Part shown: in pieces, positions 56,159 through 64,000 of the stretch
Layout: the number at the start of each line of letters is the position of its first letter
Numbering within the stretch: position 1 is the stretch's first letter
Assembly: GCF_008728515.1 (NCBI RefSeq)
Contig: NC_044977.1
Coordinates: 1 to 64,000 of the forward strand
Source of the DNA: Papio anubis
Lineage: Eukaryota; Chordata; Mammalia; Primates; Cercopithecidae
Length of the DNA: 64,000 nucleotides
Direction of reading: 5' to 3'
The notes under the pieces: generated by a model
Databases searched by the model: none
What the model saw: the letters and a program-made list of their open reading frames with translations, nothing else
What the model was told of the DNA's origin: nothing
Translations under genes and position numbers: made by a program

Positions 56159-59100
56159 GTATTTCCAGCCTCCAAAATCAAAAGAATGTTTTAACTCTGT
56201 GGGATGAATTCACACATTGCAAAGCATTTTAACAGAGAGCTTCTTTCTAGTTGATATTGTGGGATATTCGGGTTTTCACTGTAGGAATCAATGGGTTCTG
56301 AAATGCACCTTCATAGACTCTACAAATAGATTGTTTCTAACCATTTGAATCAAAAGAAAGACTTAACTGAGGGAAATTCAAGTTTTTACTATAGGCTTAA
56401 AAGGAGCTGAAAAGTCCCCTCACCAATCCTACAAAAAGAGTGTTTCCAACATGGTGAAATGGAAGAAAAGTTTAACTCTGGAAGATGAATCCACACTTCA
56501 CAAAGCAATTTCAAAAAGAGATTTTATCTAGTTTTTATCACGAGATATTCAGTTTTTCACTATAGGCCTCAATGGGCTCTGAAATGCTTCATTTTAGATT
56601 CTACAAAAAATGTTTCCAACCTGATGAATAAAGGAAAATGTTTAAATCTGTGTGATGAAATCACACATGGCAAAGCATTTTCAAACAGAGCTTGTTTTTA
56701 GTTTTTATCCCAGGATATTCAGTTTTTCACTATGTGCCTCAATGGGCTCTGAGATGTCCCTTCATAGATTTACAAAAACAGTGTTTCCAATGTGCTGAAC
56801 CAAAGTAAAAGTTTGAAATGAATCCACACATCACAAAGCGTTTTCACAGAGAGCTTCTTACGGTTTTTATCATGGGATATTCAGTTTTTCACTGTGGGCA
56901 TCAATGGGCTCAGAAATGTCCCTTTGTAGATTCCACAAAAAGAGTGTTTCCAACTGGCTGAATCAAAAGAAAGGTTTAACTCTGTGAGAGGAATCCACAC
57001 ATCACAAAGCATTTTCACAGAGAGCTTTCTTCTAGTTTTTATAGTGGGATATTTTGTTTTTCACTATAGGCCTCAATGAGCTCTTAAACTCTCTTGTGTA
57101 TATTCTTCAAAAACAGTGTTTCTAACCTGCCGAATCAAAAGAAATGTTTAACTCTGTTTGATGAATGCACATATCAAAAAGCATTTCCACAGAGAGCTTC
57201 CTTCTACTTTTTATCATGAGATATTTGGGAGGAATCAAAAGAATATTTCAACCCTGTGAAATTAATCCACATTTCACAAAGCATTTTCACAGAGAGATTC
57301 CTTCTAGTTTTATCACGGGATATTTGGTTTTTCACTGTAGACTTCATTGGGCTTTGAAATGTTCCTTTGTAGATTCTACAAAAAGAGGATTTCCAACTTG
57401 CTGAATCAATAGAAAGTTTTAAGTCTTTGAGATTAATCCAGACATTGCAAAGCATTTTCACAGAGATCTTATTTCTACTTTTTATCATGAGATGTTTGAT
57501 TTTTCACTATAGGCATTTATGGGCTGTGAAATGTCCCTTCATAGATTCCACTAAAAGAGTGTTTCCAACCTGATAAATCAAAAGAATGTTTTAACTGTTT
57601 GAGTCAAATCCACGCATCACAAACCATTTGTACAGAGATCTTTCCTTCTAGTTTTTATTGTAAGATATTTGATATTTCACTATAGGAATCAATGGGCTCC
57701 AAAATGTCCCTTTGTAAATTATAGGAAAAGAGTGTTCTCAACCGGCAGAATCAAAATGTTTTCACTCTGTGAGATAAATTTACATATCACAAACCGTTTT
57801 CACAGAGAACTTTTTTTTCAGTTTTTATTGTGGGATATTCAGTTTTTCACTACAGGCGTCAATAGGCTCTGAAATGTCCCTTAGTAGATTGTACAAAAGG
57901 AGTGATTCCAACCTGTGGAATGAAAAGAAAGTTTTAACTCTGTGAGATGAATCCACACATCAGAAAGTCTTTTCTGTAACAGTCTCTTTCTAGTTTTTAT
58001 CACAATATATTTTGTTTTTCAGTATAGGTCTCAATGGGCTCCAAAATATCTCCTCATAGATTCTACAAAAAGAATGATTCCAATGTGTGGGATTAGTAGA
58101 AAGGTATAACTCTGTGAGATTACTCCTCACATTGCAAAGCATTTTCACAGAGAGCTTCTTTCCAGTTTTTATCATGATATAATAGGATTTTTACAATAGG
58201 CTCCAAAATGTCCCTTCATAGATTCCACAAAATGAGATGCTTTCAACCTGCTGAATCAAAAGAAACATTTAATTCTGTAAGATGAATCCACATATCCAAA
58301 AGCATTTTGATAGGGAACTTCTTTCTAGTTTTTGGAATATTCAGTTTTTCACTATAGGAATCAATGGGCTCTGAAATGTTCCTTCGTAGATTCCCCAAAA
58401 AGAGTGTTCCCAACCTGCTTTATCAAAAGAAAGGTTCAACTCTTTTTGATGAATCTTCAAATAACACAGCATCTTCACAGAAAGCTTCATTGTAGTTTTT
58501 TCTGGGGATATATTTTTTTTACTATAAGCATCAATGGGCTCAGAAATGTACCTTTGTACATTCCACAGAAAGAGTTTTTGCAACCTGCTGAATCAAAGGA
58601 AAGGTTTATCTTTGTGACACATATCTACACAGCACAAAGCATTGTCACAGAGAGTTTCTTTCCTGTTTTCACCGTGGAGTGTTCGGGTTTTCACTATAGA
58701 TTTTGATGAGCTCCGATATGTTTCTTTGTAGATTTTATAGAAAGAGATTTTCCAATCTGCTGAATCAAAGCAAGTTTTAACTCTGTGAGACAAATTCATG
58801 TATCACCCAGCAATTTCTCTGAGAGTATCTTTCTGGTTTTGATCATAGCATATTCAGTTTTTCACAATAGGCCTAAATGGACTTTGAATTGTCCCTACGT
58901 AGGTTTTACAAAAAAGTTTCTCCAAATTCCTGAATCAAAAGAAAGCTTTAACTTTGTGAGATGAAACCACACACCCTAAAGTAATTTCACAGAGAGCTCC
59001 TTTCTACTTTTTATCATGGGGTATTCCCATTTTCAGTATAGGCCTCAATTGGCTAAGAAATTTCCCTTAGTATATTCTAGAAAAAGAGGGTTTCCAACCT

Positions 59101-62100
59101 GCAGAATAAAAAGAAAGGTGTGACTCTGCTCTGTGAGATGAATCCAAACATCTCAAAACTTTTTTACAGAGAGATTCTTTCTAGTTTTTATCATGAGATA
59201 TTAGGTTTTTATTATAGGCCTCAATGGGAGTCAAAATGTCCCTTCGTAGACACTACAAAGAGAGTGTTTCCAACCTGCACAATTCGAAGAAGGTTTTAAC
59301 TCTGTGAGATGAGTCCAAACATCACAAAGTGTTTTCACAAACAGTTTATTTCTAGTTTTTATCGTGGGATATTTGATTTTTACCTGTAGGCCCCAATGGG
59401 CTCTGAAATATCCCTTTGTAGATTCTATAAAAAGAGTGTTTCTAACCTGCTGAATCAAAAGAAAGGTTTAACTCTGGGAGAAGAATTTACATATCCATAA
59501 GCATTTTCACAGAGAGGTTCTTTCTACATTTTGTGGCAAGATGTCAGGTTTCTCACTATAGGTCTCAAAGGGCTTTGAAATGTCCACTCATAGAGCCCAC
59601 AAAAAGAACGTTTCCAACCTGCTGAATCAAAAGAAAGGTTCACTGAGGCCTATAGTGAAAAACCAAATATCCTGCCATAAAAACTTGAAAGAAGCCATCT
59701 GTGAAACTGTTTGGTGATTCGTGGATTTAGCTCACAGAGGTCAACTTTTCATTTGATTCAGCAAGTAGGAAAAACTGTTTTTATAGAATATGCAAATGGA
59801 CCTTTCTAAGCCAACCGATTTCTATATTGGAAAACAAAATATCACCCCATAAAAACTAGAAGGCAGCTGTCTGTGAAACCACTTTTTGATGTTTGGATCC
59901 AGCTTGCAGAGTTAAACCTTTCTTTTGATTCAGTTGGTTGGAAACAGTCTTTTTGTGGAACCTGAGAAGAGACATTTCAAGGTCCACTGAAACCTATCAT
60001 GAAAAACCAAATATCCTGCCATAATAAAAAAGAAAGAAGATACCTGTGAAACCACTCTGAGATATGTGAATTCAGCTCACAGAGTTGTTTGACCTTTCTT
60101 TTGATTCAGCAGGTTGAAAGCAAGCACTCTTTTTGTAGAATGTGTGAAGGAACATTTCAAAGTCGACTGAGGCCCACAGTGAAAAACTTAATACATAGCC
60201 ATAAAAATTGGAAAGAGTCTATCTGTGAAACCACTTTGTGATGTGGGTACTCAGCTCAGAGTTAAACCATTCTTTTTATTTTGCAGACTGGAAACACTCT
60301 TTTTGTTGAATCTGCGAAGGGACATTTTGGAACCCACTGAGGCCTATAGTGGAAAACTGAATATCCCATTATAAAAACTAGAAAGAAGTTATCTGTGAAA
60401 CAGTTGTGCGATGTTTGGATTCACCTCACAGAGTTAAACCTTTCTTTTGATTCAGGAGGTTGGAAACATTCTTTGTGCAGAATCTGAGGAGGGACATTTC
60501 AGAGCTCACTGAGTCCCTGAGTGAAAAATTGAATATCACACCATAAAAACTAGAAAGAAGATATTTATGAAACTGCTTTGGGATGAGTGGATTCAGCTTA
60601 TAGTTAAACCTTTTTTTGATCCAGCAGTTTGGAAACACTCTTTTAGTAGAATCTGCGAAGGGACATTTCAGAATCCACTGTGGTGTATGGTGAAAAAGCA
60701 AATATTCTGCCACAAAAACTAGAAAGACGCTATCTGGGACACTGCTTTGCAATATGTGGATTTAGCTCACAGAGTTAAACCTTTCTTTTGATTCTGCAGT
60801 TGGAAACACTTTTTGTAGAATCCATGAAGGGACATTTTGAGCCCACGGAGGCCTATAGTAAAAAATCAAATATATCACTATGAAAAGAGAAAGAAAGTAC
60901 TGTGAAACCGCTTTGTGGCATTTGGATTCAGCTCACAGAGTTAAACTTCTCTTTTGATTCAGCAGGTTGGAAACACTCTTCTTGCAGAATCTGTGAAAGA
61001 ACATTTAGTATCCCACTAAGGCCTATAGTGAAAAACGGAGCATCTTGTGGTAAAACTAGAAAGAAGCTATTTGTGAAACTGCTTTGCGACGGGTGGATTC
61101 GGCTCACAGAATTAAACCTTTCTTTTCATTCAGCAGGTTGGAAACACTCTTTTTTCAGAATCTGTGAAGGGACATTTGAGAGTCCACTAAAGCTTATAGT
61201 GAAAAACAAAATAACCCGTGATAAAACTACAGTGAAGCTGTCTCTGAAACCACTTTGTGATTTTTGGATTCAGCTTAAAGAGTTAAACCTTTCTTTTGAT
61301 TCAGCAAGTTGGAAACCCTCTTTTTGCAGAATCTACAGAGGCACATTTCAGAGACCACTGAGTCCTATAGTTAAAAACTAAATATCCCACTAGAAAAACT
61401 AGAAAGAAGCTATCTGTGAATCTGCTTTGCAATGTGTAATTCATATCACAGACTTAAACTTTTCTTTTGATTCAGCAGGTTGGAAACACTCTTTTTGTAG
61501 AATCTATGAAGGGATATTTCAATTCCACTGAGGTCCATAGTGAAAAACCGAGTGTCTTACCATAAAAACTGGAAAAAATCTGTCTGTGAAACTGCTTTGT
61601 GATGTGGGTATTCATCTAATGGAGTTAAATCTTTCTTTTGATTCAGCAGGTTGGAAACACTCTTTTTATAGAATCTGTGAAGGCACATTTTGGAACCCAC
61701 TGAGGCCTATAGTGAAAACCAAAATATACTGCCATAAAAACTAGAAAGAAACTATTTGTGAAATTGCTTTGTGATGTGTGAATTCAGCTAACAGAGGTTA
61801 ATATTTCTTTTATTCAGCAGGTTGGAAATACTCTTTTTGTAGAATCAGCAAAGGAACATTTTGGAATCTACTGAGGCCTATAATGAAAAACTGAATGTCC
61901 CACTATAAAAACTAGAAAGAAGCTATCTGTGAAACAGCTTTGCAATGTTTGGAATCACCTCACAGAGTTAAACCTTTCTTTTGATTCAAGAGGTTGGAAA
62001 GGCCCTTTTTGTACTATCTAAGGAGGAACATTTCGGAGTCACTGAGGCCTTTAGTGGAAAAATGGGTATCCTGTCATAAAAACTAGAAAAGAGCTACATG

Positions 62101-63055
62101 TAAAACTTCTTTGCAATGTTTGGGTTGAGCTCAGAGAGTTAAACCTTTCTTCTCATTCACAGGCTGTAAACCCTGTTTTTGTAGAATATGCGAAGGGTCA
62201 TTTCGGACACTGAGGCCCACGGTGAAAAACTGACTATACCACCATAAAAACTAGAAAGAATCTATCTGTGAAACCATCTGGCAATGTGTGGATTCAGGAC
62301 ATAGTTAAACTTTTTTTTTTTTATGATTATTCAGCAGGTTGGTGACACTCTTTTTGTAGAATATGTGAAGGAACATTTTGGAGCCCACTGAGGCCTATAG
62401 TGAAGAACCAAATATACGGCCATAAAAACTAGAAAAAGGGTATGTGTGAAGTGACTTTGTGATATTTGGATTGAGCTCACAGAGTTAAACCTTTCTTTTG
62501 GTTCCACAGATTGGAAACCCTCTTTTTGTAGAATCTGTGAAGGGACATTTTGGAGCCCATGGAGGCCTATAGTGAAAAACCGTATATCCAGCCATAGAAA
62601 CTAGGAAGATTTTTTTCTGTGAAACCTCTTTTTGATGTGTGGATTTAGCTCACTATGTGAAACCTTTCTTCTAATTTAGCAGCTTAAAAACAATCTTTTT
62701 GTAGAATCTGTGAGGGTACATGTCAGAGCCTACTGAGTCATAAAGTGAATAAGCGAATATCTGACCATAATTAAAAACCCATTGATGCCTATAGGGAAAA
62801 AACAAATACCCCGTGATAAAAACTATAAAGAAACTGTCTGTGAAATTGCTTCATGCTGTGTATGTTCATCTCAAAGAATTAAACTTTTCTGTTGATTCAG
62901 CAGTTTGGGAACACTCATTTTGTTGAATCTATGAAAAGGCATTTTGATGCCCATTCAGGCCTCTTGTGAATAAGCAAATATCCCACAATACAAACTAGAA
63001 AGACACTATCTGTGAAACCTCTTTGTAATGAGTGGATTCATCTCATAGGATTAAA

Positions 63056-63091
63056 ACTTTTTTTCTTTTTTTCTTTTTTCTTTTTTTTTGA
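63056..63091. repeat. T-rich expansion inside an alphoid monomer
   Basis: A ctttttttc-type run with repeated TTTTTC at the cctttctttt position. Confidence 0.85.
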
Positions 63092-63354
63092 TTAAGTAGG
63101 TTGGAAAAATTCTTTTTGTAGAAATTATAAGGGACAATTAAAAGTCCTTTGAGGCCTTTAGTGAAAAACCCAATGTCCTGCAATAAAAACTAGAAAGAAG
63201 CTACCTGTGAAACCTGATGAAACAGCTGGATTCATCTCTTCGAGTTAAACCTTTCATCTGATTCAGCAGGTTAGAAAGAGTCTTTTTGTAGAATCTATGA
63301 AAGAGCAATTAAATGCCCATTGAGTCCAATAGTGAAACACCAAATATCCCATGG

Positions 63355-63372
63355 AAAAAAAAAAAAAAAAAA
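63355..63372. repeat. A-run expansion inside an alphoid monomer
   Basis: About 18 A residues at the cataaaaac position of a monomer. Confidence 0.85.
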
Positions 63373-63699
63373 CTGGAAAGAAGCTATCTGTTAAACAACT
63401 TTGTGATGTATGGATTCGTCTCTCAGAGTTAAACCTTTCTTTTGATTGAGCAAGTTGCAACAGTCTTTTCATAGAATCTACATTGGGATGATTAAAAGCA
63501 CTTTGAGGCCTATAGTAAAAGACACAATATCCTGCAAAAAACCTAGAAGGAAGCTATCTGTGAAATTGATTTGCGAATTGTGGATTCATGTCACAGAGTT
63601 AAACCTTTCTTTTAATTTATCAGGTTGGAAAGAGTCATTTTGTAGAATCTACAAAAGGATAATTAAAAACCCATTGAAGCCAAAGGTGAAAAAGCAAAT

Positions 63700-63756
63700 A
63701 TCTCTCTCTCTCTCTCTCTCATACACACACACATACACACACACACACACACACAG
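63700..63756. repeat. (CT)n(CA)n microsatellite inside an alphoid monomer
   Basis: tctctctctctctctc then atacacacac-type repeats. Confidence 0.95.
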
Positions 63757-63851
63757 AGATTTTTAAAAAGCTATCTGTGAAACCACTTTGTGATTTGTGG
63801 GTTCATCTCACAGAGTTAACTCTTTCTTTTGATTCCATAGGATGGAATCAG

Positions 63852-63884
63852 GTTTTGTTTGTTTGTTTGTTTGTTTGTTTGTTT
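63852..63884. repeat. (GTTT)n microsatellite inside an alphoid monomer
   Basis: gttttgtttgtttgtttg-type repeat, at the ctctttttg position of the monomer. Confidence 0.95.
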
Positions 63885-64000
63885 TAAGAATCTATGAAGG
63901 GATAATTAAAATCCCATTGAAGCCAATAGTGAAAAACAAAATATCCCAGGATAAAAACTAGAAAGAAGTGATCCGTGAAACTGCTTTGTGAGGTGTGAAT

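Larger units (their letters stand above)
50162..59640 (-). repeat. Alpha satellite, reverse orientation, about 55 monomers
   Basis: Successive copies of the 171-bp alphoid monomer, reverse strand, marked by ccaacctgctgaatc: for example at 51,006, 51,177, 51,348, 51,516, 51,684, 51,855, 52,028, 52,199, 52,370 and 52,540 (spacing 168-172). Monomers differ at many positions from neighbours with no higher-order pattern visible, so this is monomeric, not higher-order, satellite. Some monomers are partly deleted (near 50,420, 56,360, 57,228, 58,190) or partly duplicated (54,780). No CENP-B box consensus seen. The 171-bp period keeps frames open across copies, which explains the many short ORFs. Confidence 0.98.
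59641..64000 (+). repeat. Alpha satellite, forward orientation, about 25 monomers, continues past the window
   Basis: From 59,641 the standard orientation appears: cactgaggcctatagtgaaa, gattcagcaggttggaaaca, ctttttgtagaatctg. Monomers are as diverged as in the left block. A partial duplication occurs near 62,770. Runs to the window edge. Confidence 0.98.

Noticed and set aside
60902..61381. 159-codon frame in alpha satellite, and similar frames at 54,229-54,633 and 58,332-58,706
   Set aside because: 171 is divisible by 3, so an open frame in one monomer tends to stay open in the next. The translations are just the repeated monomer.
50162..64000. Repeat-spacer array resembling CRISPR
   Set aside because: The period is 171 bp with no unique spacers, and the sequence is primate alpha satellite.
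1..64000. tRNA genes, telomere-type TTAGGG arrays, bacterial-style operons
   Set aside because: Looked for tRNA B-box strings and telomeric repeats and saw none convincing; the content is entirely that of a primate pericentromere.

Overview
The window looks like a stretch of human (or very close ape) genomic DNA running from the pericentromere into monomeric alpha satellite. The evidence is dense Alu elements (including AluY copies with A tails), primate L1, MaLR, HERV-H and HERV-W LTRs, and about 14 kb of 171-bp alpha-satellite monomers at the right end. I found no intact protein-coding gene. Long open frames are either decayed transposon/retroviral coding sequence or by-products of low-complexity or 171-bp-periodic DNA.

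Layout. 1-4.8 kb: a decayed class-I-type endogenous retrovirus on the minus strand, with RNase H and RT fragments in an unexpected order, a local triplication and a MaLR LTR fragment. 5-17 kb: stacked retrotransposons. An old L1 (minus) is interrupted by a MaLR element (minus), which is itself interrupted by a younger L1PA-like copy (minus, 5' truncated, ORF2 frameshifted); a further L1 with an inverted 5' end follows. 17-23.5 kb: mostly unassigned AT-rich sequence with old repeat remnants. 23.5-28 kb: an L1 interrupted by a second, twin-primed L1 with a visible target-site duplication. 28-35.6 kb: L1 fragments, Alus and unassigned sequence.

35.6-36.4 kb: a GC-rich block whose minus strand matches the first exon, ATG-GT splice donor and CpG-rich promoter of the primate ZNF91-type KRAB zinc-finger genes. 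I see no KRAB or zinc-finger exon in the window. 36.4-46.3 kb: GC-rich, Alu-rich DNA ending in a 28S rRNA pseudogene (minus strand). Downstream of the 28S 3' end, in rRNA sense, lie two near-matches to the RNA polymerase I terminator (Sal box), then a diverged duplicated unit and long pyrimidine tracts. I read this as a decayed ribosomal DNA segment: 28S 3' end, 3' ETS/terminators and possibly intergenic spacer.

46.3-50.16 kb: an Alu split by a solo LTR7 (HERV-H), more Alus, then a HERV-W 5' LTR (LTR17), primer binding site and leader, cut off abruptly where satellite begins. 50.16-64 kb: alpha satellite, about 55 monomers in reverse orientation, then a switch near 59,640 to about 25 monomers in forward orientation. 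The monomers are diverged, carry simple-repeat expansions and partial deletions, and show no obvious CENP-B box, as expected of old monomeric satellite outside an active centromere.

Nothing here forms an operon or pathway. The biological interest lies in the history of the locus: an orphan zinc-finger promoter, an rDNA relic, retroviral LTR promoters and an inverted satellite junction close together at a centromere edge. Subfamily names come from recognition of sequence, not from a database search.
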